Source: Planctomycetota bacterium
Lineage (GTDB): Bacteria; Planctomycetota; Planctomycetia; Pirellulales; Pirellulaceae
Direction: 5' to 3'
DNA: 64,000 bases
Assembly (NCBI GenBank): GCA_016872775.1
Contig: VGZA01000005.1
Location: forward strand, 62,001-126,000
The notes under the pieces: generated by a model
The model's database searches: none
The model's input: only the letters and a program-made list of their open reading frames with translations
What the model was told of the DNA's origin: nothing
Translations under genes and position numbers: made by a program
Shown here: positions 9,275-18,089 of the stretch, piece by piece
Layout of the letters: the number at the start of each line of letters is the position of its first letter
Numbering within the stretch: position 1 is the stretch's first letter

Positions 9275-9954
9275 ATATTGCGTGCCGGGCAACTGAGCTG
9301 ACGAAGGAATACGTGCTGAAGGGCGAAACGGTCCGAGCCTTACGTGGGGTTTCGTTCGACGTACCCGAAGGCGACTATGTTGCCATCATGGGTCCGTCCG
9401 GTTCGGGAAAAAGCACCCTGCTGAACCTGCTGGGATGCCTCGACCGACCGACGCTGGGGAACTTGTTCCTCGGTGACAAAGACGTCGCGAAAATGAACGA
9501 CGATCAGCTGTCGAATATCCGAGCGACTCGCATCGGTTTTGTCTTCCAGTCGTACAATTTGATCCAGCAACTGACGGTCGTCGAGAATATTGAAGTTCCG
9601 CTTTACTACCAGGGTCGCGCTTCGTCCGCCAGTCGCAAACGCTGCAAGTACCTGGCCGAAATGGTCGGGTTGGGGGATCGGCTCGGTCACCGGCCTACCC
9701 AGCTTTCCGGTGGTCAGCAACAGCGCGTGGCAATCGCCAGGAGCCTGGTCAACGACCCGTATTTTATTCTGGCGGACGAGCCGACCGGAAACCTCGATTC
9801 GAACACGACGCTGGAAATCCTCAATTTGTTTGCCGAACTCAACAAGAACGGCAAAACGATCATTCTGGTCACACATGAAGACGAAGTCGCTCGTCATACC
9901 AAACGGATCGTGCGGCTGCGGGACGGGTTGATCCAGTCCGACACGAGGAACTGA
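9271..9954 (+). CDS. MacB-type ABC transporter ATP-binding protein
   Basis: 227 residues, the usual size for a stand-alone MacB/LolD-class ATPase. Walker A is GPSGSGKST, the signature is LSGGQQQRVAIARS, Walker B is FILADEPTGNLD, and the switch histidine is in LVTHE. It starts at GTG 9271, overlaps the adaptor stop by 4 bases, and has GGAGGGG upstream. In canonical MacB the ATPase and permease are one chain; here they are separate genes 3 bases apart. It powers mechanotransmission by the FtsX-type permease rather than transport across the inner membrane. Confidence 0.92.
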   Translation: MNIACRATELTKEYVLKGETVRALRGVSFDVPEGDYVAIMGPSGSGKSTLLNLLGCLDRPTLGNLFLGDKDVAKMNDDQLSNIRATRIGFVFQSYNLIQQLTVVENIEVPLYYQGRASSASRKRCKYLAEMVGLGDRLGHRPTQLSGGQQQRVAIARSLVNDPYFILADEPTGNLDSNTTLEILNLFAELNKNGKTIILVTHEDEVARHTKRIVRLRDGLIQSDTRN

Positions 9955-9957
9955 GGC

Positions 9958-11286
9958 ATGGTGGTGTTCTTTCGAACCTGGGCACTAGGTATCAAGAGTC
10001 TGATGCTGCACCCGCTGCGGTCCGGGCTTACGGTGCTCGGAATCCTGATCGGCGTGGCGGCGGTGATCTGGCTGCTGGCGTTCGGCGAAGGGATCAGCCG
10101 GGAAGCACAGAAGCAGATCGAAGGGCTCGGTGCGGAGAACATCCTGGTTCGATCGGTCAAACCGCCCAGTGAGGCAACAGCGAACCAGCGCGGAGCTATC
10201 CCCTACGGGCTGACGCGCGAGGAGTTTGACACGTTGGTGCAGACCATACCCACGATCAAGAGCGCGATTCCGATCCGGGAAATGCGGCGTCAGATCCGCT
10301 ACCAGGGTCGACTTATCGATGGACGCCTGGTCGGTTGCACCCCGGAATATGCGGAAGTGACCCGGCTGGAAATCGATCGCGGCATGTTCTTGACCGACGA
10401 CCACCAACGGCACAAACAGTCGGTTTGTGTATTGGCGGCTAACGTTGCGGAAAGGCTGTTTCCTTATGAGGATCCGATCGGGCGCCGCGTCTATCTGGCA
10501 GACCACACCGACTACTATGTGGTGGTTGGCGTGCTGAGGCCGAAGAATGCGACCGCGGCCATCGGGGGATCGCTCGATGCGCAGGACTTTTCCAACGACA
10601 TGTATATTCCGATTTCGACTTGCCGTCAGCGCATCGGTGACATCGTGGTCAACCGAGGCAGCGGCACGTTTAGTGGAGAGATCTTGCAGCTGAACCAGAT
10701 CACATTTCGCGTCAACGGCATCGACAACGTGATGCGAACCGCCGACCTGATCAAGGAAACGTTGAAGTCGCACGACCGCAAGCAGGACGTGGCGGTGATC
10801 GTGCCGCAGGAGCTTCTGGAACAAGCGAAAACGACCAGACTGATGTTCATGGTCCTGATGGGATTCATCGCCGGGATTTCTTTGCTGGTGGGTGGCATCG
10901 GAATCATGAATATCATGCTGGCTACCGTCACCGAGCGGACGCGCGAAATCGGTATTCGCAGAGCGTTGGGCGCTCGTCGCACGGATATCGTGCGGCAGTT
11001 CTTGATCGAAACGGTATCGCTGTCGGTTGTCGGCGGCGCCACGGGCATCGGGATCGGATTGCTCTGTCCCTATATGGTGGGATGGGTACGGGATTTCGCA
11101 TTTAGAAACTGGGCCGAAGTCATGAATTCGCTGCCCGCCGTTGTCAAGTCCGTGGAGCCGCATATCGTGCCGCTCTCGATTCCGCTCGCTTTTAGTGTCT
11201 CGGTCGTGGTGGGAGTTCTGTTCGGTATTTATCCCGCCATCCGCGCCGCTCAAATGGATCCGATCGAGGCTTTACGGCACGAGTAA
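9958..11286 (+). CDS. MacB/FtsX-type ABC transporter permease
   Basis: 442 residues. One N-terminal membrane helix (about 15-38) precedes a long periplasmic domain (about 40-290). Three C-terminal helices follow, with the family pattern FIAGISLLVGGIGIMNIMLA followed by TERTREIGIRRALGA, the cytosolic coupling helix of MacB permeases. The gene follows the ATPase by 3 bases with GAGGAA before its ATG. Together with the adaptor and the upstream TolC it makes a complete MacAB-TolC-like set. Known members export peptides, macrolides, siderophores or lipoproteins; the sequence does not say which substrate applies. Confidence 0.9.
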   Translation: MVVFFRTWALGIKSLMLHPLRSGLTVLGILIGVAAVIWLLAFGEGISREAQKQIEGLGAENILVRSVKPPSEATANQRGAIPYGLTREEFDTLVQTIPTIKSAIPIREMRRQIRYQGRLIDGRLVGCTPEYAEVTRLEIDRGMFLTDDHQRHKQSVCVLAANVAERLFPYEDPIGRRVYLADHTDYYVVVGVLRPKNATAAIGGSLDAQDFSNDMYIPISTCRQRIGDIVVNRGSGTFSGEILQLNQITFRVNGIDNVMRTADLIKETLKSHDRKQDVAVIVPQELLEQAKTTRLMFMVLMGFIAGISLLVGGIGIMNIMLATVTERTREIGIRRALGARRTDIVRQFLIETVSLSVVGGATGIGIGLLCPYMVGWVRDFAFRNWAEVMNSLPAVVKSVEPHIVPLSIPLAFSVSVVVGVLFGIYPAIRAAQMDPIEALRHE

Positions 11287-11449
11287 TCGGCTGGGCGAAG
11301 CGGCGAAGCCGGTAAACTGGGCAACAGCCGCCCGAAAACTGCTCTGGATTTCGCCCTCCATTTTCGCATAGCATCCCGCCGCTTTGCAAAATCGGCCCGT
11401 ATCGCCGTCCACCGTTGGCGTCGGCGAACGTCGATGGGAGACGGCTGGG

Positions 11450-12337
11450 ATGAGTCACCGCCCGTGGATTACAAGCCTGCTTTTCGTACTGGCCATTGTC
11501 GGATTGGCCGGCGGACTGACCGGCTGCCATACGGCACCGATCACTGGACGCCGTCAGCTCCTGGTGATTTCAGAACCCGCGGAACTGCAGATGGGCCTAT
11601 CGGCCTACCAGGAAGTACAACGGACCGAGCGACCGTCGAGCAACGCACTTGCCGCGGAGATGGTTCAGCGTGTCGGTCAACGAATTGCCGGGGTATCCGG
11701 CCGTCCCGATTACCAATGGGAGTTTCGACTTTTTGCCTCGCCGGAGCAGAACGCGTTCTGTCTGCCAGGCGGCAAAGTCGCGGTCTACGAAGGCATTCTT
11801 CCGGTCTGCCAGAATGAAGCCGGACTGGCGGTCGTGATGGCGCACGAAGTTGCCCACGCGCTGGCCCGCCATGGCGGAGAGAGAATGAGCCAGCGCTATG
11901 TGATCGACGGCACGCAATCGCTCGGTTCGTACGTGATTCAAGGACGGTGGCCCGAGCAGCACGCGGCGATCATGAAGGCGTACGGATTGGGAACCCAATA
12001 TGGCATCGTGCTGCCGTACAGCCGATCGCACGAATCGGAAGCCGACCATATCGGATTACTGCTGATGGCGCGGGCCGGATACGATCCCTCCGAGGCACCT
12101 CGATTCTGGTCACGGTTTGCCCATAGCCATGGCGCGGCCCAACCGCCGGAATTTCTCTCGACGCATCCCAACGACGAGCATCGCGCGGAGGCACTGACGA
12201 AATTGTTGCCCGAAGCGAGCCAGCTCTACCTGGCCACGTCGGCGCGCTTTGGACTTGGCGATCCGATTCCTGGAGTGGCGGCAGTTGCGGCCCAATCGAG
12301 CGGTCCGCGGGTAGCGAACGGGCCGGAACTACGGTAG
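11450..12337 (+). CDS. M48-family zinc metalloprotease, lipoprotein
   Basis: 295 residues from the ATG at 11450, with GGGAG nine bases upstream; the frame is open further left but lacks a signal there. The signal peptide ends at a lipobox (LTGC), then comes the TAPITGRRQL stretch typical of LoiP/BepA-like M48 proteins. The zinc site is HEVAH in MAHEVAHALARH, and the third ligand is the Glu of ESEADHIGL. These periplasmic proteases clear misfolded outer-membrane proteins. The C-terminus lacks the TPR domain of BepA, so LoiP-like is the better comparison. Confidence 0.88.
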   Translation: MSHRPWITSLLFVLAIVGLAGGLTGCHTAPITGRRQLLVISEPAELQMGLSAYQEVQRTERPSSNALAAEMVQRVGQRIAGVSGRPDYQWEFRLFASPEQNAFCLPGGKVAVYEGILPVCQNEAGLAVVMAHEVAHALARHGGERMSQRYVIDGTQSLGSYVIQGRWPEQHAAIMKAYGLGTQYGIVLPYSRSHESEADHIGLLLMARAGYDPSEAPRFWSRFAHSHGAAQPPEFLSTHPNDEHRAEALTKLLPEASQLYLATSARFGLGDPIPGVAAVAAQSSGPRVANGPELR

Positions 12338-12391
12338 GCTGTTTTCGATCGCCGTAGGCCACATCCCGTTTCTCCATGAGGTCTCTCCATT

Positions 12392-12805
12392 ATGCTTCGA
12401 GCTTCCCTGTTCTGTTTGGCGCTGACAACGCTTCTGTTCCCTTCCTATGGCCTGGCGGTCGACCATACCAAAGACCCGCTTGCGGAGGTCAAGCAGCGCG
12501 TCCAGGAGAAAAAGGCGATTCTGCTTGATGTTCGTGAGCAGAAGGAATGGGACGAAGGGCACCTGAAGGACGCGGTCCTGCTGCCACTGTCCAAGATTCA
12601 GTCCGGTACGGAATTGAAGGACGCCGTCAAGGACTTGAAGAAGGACACCCTCATCTACTGCCATTGTCGAGCCGGCCGACGGGCACTGACCGCCGCCGAG
12701 CAACTGATCAAACAGGGATACGATGTGCGGGCTCTAAAACCGGGCTACGAGGAACTGTTGAAGGCCGGTTTCGATAAAGCGGGTGACAGCAAGAACTCGA
12801 AATAA
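12392..12805 (+). CDS. Exported single-domain rhodanese
   Basis: 137 residues. A cleavable-looking signal peptide (about 1-23, SYGLA end) is followed by one rhodanese domain with LLDVREQKEWDEGHL and the active-site loop YCHCRAGRRA, whose Cys is the persulfide-forming residue. Periplasmic single-domain rhodaneses move sulfur or act on thiol/cyanide chemistry. It lies 55 bases after the protease gene and 23 before the LutA-like gene, on the same strand, so the three may be co-transcribed. Confidence 0.85.
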   Translation: MLRASLFCLALTTLLFPSYGLAVDHTKDPLAEVKQRVQEKKAILLDVREQKEWDEGHLKDAVLLPLSKIQSGTELKDAVKDLKKDTLIYCHCRAGRRALTAAEQLIKQGYDVRALKPGYEELLKAGFDKAGDSKNSK

Positions 12806-12828
12806 CCACTGCCAGCCTGCCGCACCTT

Positions 12829-13548
12829 ATGAAGATTCAGTTGATGGTAACATGCCTGGGGGATGTCATTCGGCCTTCGGCGGGCCAGGCGACGGTTTCT
12901 CTGTTGCGTCGATTGGGCCATTCGGTCGAGTTCCCCGCCGCGCAAACCTGTTGCGGCCAGCCATTGTTTAACAGCGGTTACGCCGAACTGGCTCGCAATC
13001 AGGCGCGCCATACGATCCAGGTCTTTGCCGGCGGCGACCCCGTAGTGACGCCCTCGGGATCGTGCGCCGCGATGGTGAAAGCGGAGTTCCCGCACCTGCT
13101 GGCCAACGACAGCATCTGGCAGGCGCGCGCGGTCGAACTGGCCGCGCGCACGTTTGAGCTCAGCGACTTTCTCGTCAACCAGTTAGGGGTCACCGATCTG
13201 GGGGCTCGCTACCAGGGTCGCGTCGCGTATCACTATGCCTGCCACCTGCGAGCACTCGGGTTGCTGCCATCGACGGTGGAGAGCCTGCTGGCCAACGTGG
13301 AAGGACTGACCTATGTGCCGCTGATCAGGCAGGATCAATGCTGCGGATTCGGCGGTTCCTTCGCCGTCCGCTATCCGCATGTTTCGGGTGCCATGGTCGA
13401 CGATAAAATGCGATGCCTGATTCAATGTGGCGCGGATACGGTGGTTTCGACCGACACCGGCTGTCTGATGAACATCGGCGGCAAGTTGCATCGCGACAAC
13501 CGCGATATCAAAGTACTGCACCTCGCGGAATTGCTCGATTCACGGTAG
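12829..13548 (+). CDS. lutA: LutA/YkgE-like iron-sulfur oxidoreductase subunit
   Basis: 239 residues, the normal LutA length. Two cysteine-rich CCG modules are visible: TCCGQPLFNSGY in the first half and DQCCGFGGSF in the second, with YHYACHLR and DTGCLMNIGG completing the sets. LutA works with LutB and LutC to oxidise L-lactate, but neither is adjacent, so the partner must be elsewhere or the role may differ. The TAG stop is part of palindromic repeat B. Confidence 0.82.
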   Translation: MKIQLMVTCLGDVIRPSAGQATVSLLRRLGHSVEFPAAQTCCGQPLFNSGYAELARNQARHTIQVFAGGDPVVTPSGSCAAMVKAEFPHLLANDSIWQARAVELAARTFELSDFLVNQLGVTDLGARYQGRVAYHYACHLRALGLLPSTVESLLANVEGLTYVPLIRQDQCCGFGGSFAVRYPHVSGAMVDDKMRCLIQCGADTVVSTDTGCLMNIGGKLHRDNRDIKVLHLAELLDSR

Positions 13549-13568
13549 CTCAAAACTTGTTTTGAGCA
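13546..13568 (+). repeat. Family B palindromic repeat containing the lutA stop codon
   Basis: The lutA stop TAG (13546-13548) is the first triplet of TAGCTCAAAACTTG, and 13549-13566 is a perfect palindrome with arms CTCAAAAC and GTTTTGAG. Same design as the copy after the TolC gene, with compensating A/T changes in both arms, which points to hairpin conservation. Confidence 0.75.
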
Positions 13569-13813
13569 AAACGGCCCGCACCGACGAAGCTGGGCGTTCA
13601 AAAGGCAGTCTTTTCGCTACCAACCAAATCTCGGCCCCACGCTCCGTCCGGTTCGCGTTTCTGGCGAGCCCAGCGGGGCGTTTTCGTCATCTTGGCCACG
13701 AACCGGCTAGGTCAACGAGTAGAGGGCCTTGTGCCTTCCCCAGTGAAAACGGCCACGACGAAAGCGGCGTGATCTGCGAGATGCCCAACCCCGGCCGCTG
13801 GCGCGACGGAGCT
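13569..13813. other. Segment between two inverted family B repeats
   Basis: About 245 bases between convergent lutA and the ABC ATPase gene. A short reading frame crosses it but has no family resemblance and poor codon character. The flanking inverted copies of repeat B give the whole 13546-13853 block the outline of a small inverted-repeat element, though no transposase-like sequence or target duplication is visible. Confidence 0.4.
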
Positions 13814-13853
13814 GCTCGAAACAAGTTTTAAGCTACGGACAAGTTTCGCGCTA
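13814..13853 (-). repeat. Family B repeat (inverted) reaching the ABC ATPase stop codon
   Basis: On the minus strand the ATPase stop TAG (13853-13851) opens TAGCGCGAAACTTG, a half element. It is followed at once by a full copy, TAGCTTAAAACTTG with GTTTCGAGC after it. This is therefore a third case in which the TAG of the repeat is the stop codon of the preceding gene. Confidence 0.7.
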
Positions 13854-14591
13854 CTCCATCACGCGGGAGAGAAATCGTCGCGTGCGTTCTTCGGCGGGCG
13901 CGGCGAACAGTTCCTGCGGCCGACCGTGCTCGATGATCCTGCCTTCGGCGAGCACGAACACGCGATCCGCGGCCCGCCTGGCAAAGTGCATTTCATGGGT
14001 CACCAGGATCAACGTCATCCCCTCCGCACGCAGCTGTTCCAGCGTCGTCAGCACTTCGGCTTTCAGTTCCGGATCGAGCGCGCTGGTGATTTCGTCGCAG
14101 AGCAGGCATTCCGGTTCCATCGCCAGGGCCCGCGCGATCGCCACGCGCTGCTTCTGACCTCCGGAGAGCTGTCGCGGGTAGTCGTGCGCCCGTTGTTCCA
14201 GCCCGACGCGTCGCAGCAGGTCCAATCCCCGCCGTCTGGCTTCGGCGGTCGATTGCCGCAGCACCTGACGCGGCGCCTCCATCACGTTTTCCAGCGCGGT
14301 CATGTGCGGGAACAATTGAAAGTCCTGGAAGATCATCCCCACCACGCGCCGGACGCCGGCCAGGACTTGCGCCGGGGTGCGGGGCGTCAGTTGCCAATCG
14401 CCGACCCGCACGCTCCCTTCTTCAAAAGGGTTCAATCCGTTGATGCAGCGCAACAGCGTTGACTTGCCGCCGCCGCTGGGTCCGATCAGCGCAACCGTTT
14501 CGCCGGGCTGGATCTCGAGACTCACCTTCTCCAGGATCGTCCGCGAATGGAATCGCTTGGTCAGATTGTCGATACGGATCGCGTGCGACAT
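13851..14591 (-). CDS. Polar amino-acid ABC transporter ATP-binding protein
   Basis: 246 residues from the ATG at 14591; another ATG at 14618 would overlap the upstream gene by 16 bases and add nine residues not typical of the family. Walker A is GPSGGGKST, the signature LSGGQKQRVAIARAL, Walker B CLLCDEITSALD, and the switch His is in VTHEMHF. This is the GlnQ/HisP class that energises polar amino-acid uptake. It follows the fused binding-protein/permease gene by 11 bases, so together the two genes encode a complete importer. Confidence 0.9.
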   Translation of the reverse strand: MSHAIRIDNLTKRFHSRTILEKVSLEIQPGETVALIGPSGGGKSTLLRCINGLNPFEEGSVRVGDWQLTPRTPAQVLAGVRRVVGMIFQDFQLFPHMTALENVMEAPRQVLRQSTAEARRRGLDLLRRVGLEQRAHDYPRQLSGGQKQRVAIARALAMEPECLLCDEITSALDPELKAEVLTTLEQLRAEGMTLILVTHEMHFARRAADRVFVLAEGRIIEHGRPQELFAAPAEERTRRFLSRVME

Positions 14592-14602
14592 GCGGCGCCC
14601 GG

Positions 14603-16138
14603 TTACCCTTTCCCCCATCTCTTTTCCAACCGACGTGCCACCCAGCTCAACGGCACCGACATACAGAGATAAATCACGGCGGTAATCAACCCTATCTCAA
14701 AATACTTTTGGCTCGACTTCGACAGCAGTTGATACTGCTTCGTCAGTTCGACGACGGCGATGCCGCTTACCAGGCTAGTGTCTTTGAACAGCGCCACAAA
14801 GTCATTCGTCACCGGGGGCATGATCACGCGCAGCGCTTGGGGCAGAATGATCCGGTAAAACGTCTTGACGGGTGACATTCCCAGCGAAGCGGCGGCTTCC
14901 CACTGTCCGAGCGGGATCGAGGAGATCCCGCCACGATAAATTTCCGCTTCGTACGCGCCGTAATTCAATCCGAAGGTCAGCACGGCGACGGTCCAATCGG
15001 TGAAGTTCAGCGAAAAGCCGAGCTGCAACGTTTCGCTCAACGTCGGCAGTCCGTAGTACAGCACGTAGAGCAACAGCAGGACCGGTATCCCGCGAAACAA
15101 TTCGACATAGCCGACCGCCAGCCAGCGCAGCGGCGCCGGTCCATACATTCGCGCCAGGGAGACAAACAGCCCCAATACCATCGCCAAGGTCATGCTCTCG
15201 ACCGAAATCAACAGCGTAACCCAGGCTCCATGGCACAGCAGCGGAAAATACCGATCGAAGGTATACTTTCGCCGGGACTCGGTGAGAAAATCCGAGCCCT
15301 TGGCGAGTTCGGCGTTTCCCAGTTCCCGTTGATCGTCGTTCCACAAATCCCATTTCTCAAGAATCCGCCGCAATTCCCCTGACTCCAGCAATCGTTGCAG
15401 CGCAGCATCGATCCGTTCGGCGAGTTCGGTTCGGTCCTTGCGGATGGCGGCGGCATACAGTCCCTTGCCCACCGGAGCGCCGACAAACTTCAGTTTCGGA
15501 TTCGGCTTGGCGCAATACTGGGCGATCGGCAGGTCAAGCAGCACCGCGTCGACGTTGCCCACTTCCAGATCGCGGTACGGCTCCATCTGTCCATCGTAGA
15601 CTTTGGCTTCGATTCCCATCTGTTCGAGCAGGCGGGAGGCAGCCGTTTCTCCCAGCGTGCCGACTTTGGCCGCGAGCGTTTTGCAGTCCTGCAGCGTGGC
15701 GATTCGGTCGTCGTCCGCGCGCGTCACCAACTGCAATCGATAGACGTAATAAGGACGGGTCAAGCGGAAATTCGCGGTCCGCTCCGGCGTGACCTCAAGA
15801 CCATTCAAGGCGATGTCCAGATCGCCGCGTTGCAGGCCCAGCAGCAGGTTTTCGAAGCCGTACTGGTGGAACTTGATCGGAACACCCAATTCGCGGGACA
15901 GTGCGTCGATCAGATCCACTTCAAATCCGATGTTCCTGCCCAGGTCGTCGGGGTCTTTGAAGATATACGGCGCGCCCCCTTCGGAATCGGCGCCCCAGTG
16001 CAGCGACTCACGAGTCGCGGCAGCGGAGACATCGGCGGCAGCGGAGACGGTCGCTAACGCCAAGCTGGCGCCAAGCGCCATGGCGGCGGCGAGGCAGCCC
16101 GGTGGGGCGACGCGCCGCGGCGGGTCCGTCAGTGACAA
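14603..16138 (-). CDS. Fused amino-acid binding protein and ABC permease
   Basis: 511 residues. A signal-like hydrophobic segment (about 12-35) precedes a solute-binding domain of the SBP_bac_3 type (about 45-275), containing GGAPYIFKDPDD and GFEVDLIDALSRELG. This is followed without a break by a HisM/GlnP-type permease domain (about 285-505), with EAEIYRGGISSIPLGQWEAA as the cytosolic EAA loop that contacts the ATPase. Fused binding-protein/permease chains are known among polar amino-acid importers and tether the receptor to the channel. The substrate is not readable from the sequence; glutamine, arginine or related amino acids are plausible. Confidence 0.88.
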   Translation of the reverse strand: MSLTDPPRRVAPPGCLAAAMALGASLALATVSAAADVSAAATRESLHWGADSEGGAPYIFKDPDDLGRNIGFEVDLIDALSRELGVPIKFHQYGFENLLLGLQRGDLDIALNGLEVTPERTANFRLTRPYYVYRLQLVTRADDDRIATLQDCKTLAAKVGTLGETAASRLLEQMGIEAKVYDGQMEPYRDLEVGNVDAVLLDLPIAQYCAKPNPKLKFVGAPVGKGLYAAAIRKDRTELAERIDAALQRLLESGELRRILEKWDLWNDDQRELGNAELAKGSDFLTESRRKYTFDRYFPLLCHGAWVTLLISVESMTLAMVLGLFVSLARMYGPAPLRWLAVGYVELFRGIPVLLLLYVLYYGLPTLSETLQLGFSLNFTDWTVAVLTFGLNYGAYEAEIYRGGISSIPLGQWEAAASLGMSPVKTFYRIILPQALRVIMPPVTNDFVALFKDTSLVSGIAVVELTKQYQLLSKSSQKYFEIGLITAVIYLCMSVPLSWVARRLEKRWGKG

Positions 16139-16184
16139 CTTGGGATCGGCGATCGGGAATCCTCCCTAAGTCGGTCCGCGCCGG

Positions 16185-17951
16185 TCATTCGCGGATCATT
16201 TCATCCACCGTCTGGCCGGACGGAATCATCGGCAACACATGTTCCTGGTAGGGCACTTCGACGTCGAGCACAAACGGCCCGGGATAGTCGATCATCTCCC
16301 GCAAGGCGGCGGTCAGGTCGGATTTTCGGCTGACGGTCGCCGCTCCGCAACCAAACCCTTTGGCGATGCCGACGAAGTCGGGATAGCGCGTGCTGGCGTA
16401 GCGCCCTTCGCCTTTACCGATCGCCTCGGCCTGGTCGATCGGCCCAAGATAGGTATGGGCGCGGTTGCCGGAATAGAATCGATCTTCCCATTGCACAACC
16501 ATCCCCAGATGCTGGTTGTTGAGCAGCAGGACCTTTACCGGCAGTTTTTCGCAGAAGCAGGTGGCCAGTTCCTGGACGTTCATCAACAGGCTGCCGTCGC
16601 CGTCGATATCGATGCAGAGTGCGTCGGGATGGGCCGCCTGGGCGCCCATGGCGGCGGGCAAGCCAAAACCCATCGTTCCCAATCCAGAGCTCGACATCCA
16701 GGTCCGCGGCTCACGGAACTTGAAGAACTGCGCCGCCCACATCTGGTGTTGCCCCACCCCGACTGAAACCATCGTTTTCCGGTCGCGGGTCATGCGCGAC
16801 AGCTCGGAGATCGCGTGCTGTTGCACGATGCCTTCACCGCTCAAGGCGTACTTGAAAGGTTGTTCGCGTTTCCAGGTCTGGCATTGACCGACCCAAGGGC
16901 TGATCTCTTCCGGCGGTTCGACGATCTTCAACAGTTCCTCGAGCGCATATTTGACGTCACTGACGACGGGGATGTGGGCCGGTTTATTCTTGTTGATCTC
17001 GGAGGGATCGATGTCGACATGGATGATCTTGGCGTGCCTGGCGAAGGCGCTGACTTTTCCGGTCACGCGATCGTCGAAACGCACCCCCAGTGCGATCAGC
17101 AAGTCGCAATCGCGCACCGCCCAATTTGAATAGACGCTGCCATGCATGCCGAGCATATCCAGGGACAACGGATCGTCGCTGGGAAATGTCCCCAGCCCCA
17201 TGACGGTCATCGTCACCGGAATACCGGTTTTTCGCGCGAGTGCCCGCAGCGCGGCGCTGGCGTTCGAGGCGATCACACCGCCGCCGGCATAGATGACAGG
17301 ACGCTTGGCCAACTTGATCGCCGCCGCAATCCGACGGATCTGCTCGGGATGCGCCCGGCGGTCATCGACCCGATACCCGGGCAGCTTCATCGATTCGTCC
17401 CAATCGGGCACGCACGTATCCTGTTGGATGTTCTTGGGCATATCCACGAGCACCGGCCCGGGCCGGCCCGTCGACGCCACGTAGAACGCCTCCTTCATCA
17501 CGCGGGCGATCTGGTTCACATCGGTGATCAGGCAATGATGCTTGGTGATCCCCCGGCAGACCTCCACGATCGGCGTCTCTTGAAAAGCGTCGGTGCCGAT
17601 GACATGCGTCGAAACCTGACCCGTAATCGCCACCAGGGGGATACTGTCGAGTTTCGCGTCGGCCAGGGCGGTAACCAGGTTGGTTGAGCCAGGGCCGCTG
17701 GTCGCCATGCAGACTCCGACACGCCCGGTCGTCCGGGCGTAGCCTTGCGCCGCGAAGGCGCCGCCCTGTTCATGCCGCGGCAGAATCGTCCGCAGGCGAT
17801 CGGAGTAGCGTGTCAGTGCCTGGTGCAACGGCATGCTGGCGCCACCGGGATAGGCGAAAATGACGTCGACCCCATGATCGACCAGCGACTTCACCAGGAC
17901 GTCCGCTCCGGACATGCATTGGGTGGCCGCTACAGGCTGGACATTCGACAT
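16185..17951 (-). CDS. ilvB: Acetolactate synthase large (catalytic) subunit
   Basis: 588 residues, full family length. It condenses two pyruvates, or pyruvate with 2-ketobutyrate, at the first common step of branched-chain amino-acid synthesis, using thiamine diphosphate. Visible features: [12 protein letters not shown] near the N-terminus, HEQGG carrying the ThDP-activating Glu, the central FAD-binding region, and the C-terminal ThDP/Mg motif starting at DGDGSLLMN with [14 protein letters not shown] after it. No regulatory small subunit (ilvN) is adjacent on either side; it must be encoded elsewhere or be absent. The 138 bases upstream show no attenuator or riboswitch that I can identify. 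Confidence 0.93.
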   Translation of the reverse strand: MSNVQPVAATQCMSGADVLVKSLVDHGVDVIFAYPGGASMPLHQALTRYSDRLRTILPRHEQGGAFAAQGYARTTGRVGVCMATSGPGSTNLVTALADAKLDSIPLVAITGQVSTHVIGTDAFQETPIVEVCRGITKHHCLITDVNQIARVMKEAFYVASTGRPGPVLVDMPKNIQQDTCVPDWDESMKLPGYRVDDRRAHPEQIRRIAAAIKLAKRPVIYAGGGVIASNASAALRALARKTGIPVTMTVMGLGTFPSDDPLSLDMLGMHGSVYSNWAVRDCDLLIALGVRFDDRVTGKVSAFARHAKIIHVDIDPSEINKNKPAHIPVVSDVKYALEELLKIVEPPEEISPWVGQCQTWKREQPFKYALSGEGIVQQHAISELSRMTRDRKTMVSVGVGQHQMWAAQFFKFREPRTWMSSSGLGTMGFGLPAAMGAQAAHPDALCIDIDGDGSLLMNVQELATCFCEKLPVKVLLLNNQHLGMVVQWEDRFYSGNRAHTYLGPIDQAEAIGKGEGRYASTRYPDFVGIAKGFGCGAATVSRKSDLTAALREMIDYPGPFVLDVEVPYQEHVLPMIPSGQTVDEMIRE

Positions 17952-18089
17952 GATTGTTATCCCTCAACTTCCGATCGGTTTCGGCGGGCGATCGCCGGTA
18001 GATCCGTATTCACGAATCGGCGCACAGGACCAATCTACTTCAAGTTACGCGACATAGTTCGGGCTTTCAAGGTTCGATGCAGGTTGTGG

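Noticed and set aside
9985-11253. Minus-strand reading frame of 422 codons opposite the MacB permease
   Set aside because: Antisense shadow of a gene with membrane helices and the conserved coupling helix.
13562-13831. Short plus-strand frame between lutA and the ABC ATPase
   Set aside because: Lies between repeat B copies, no ribosome binding site, no protein-like pattern.
17952-18089. Attenuator or T-box leader upstream of ilvB
   Set aside because: I looked for a leader peptide rich in Ile, Leu or Val codons, T-box signature and terminator hairpin and saw none.
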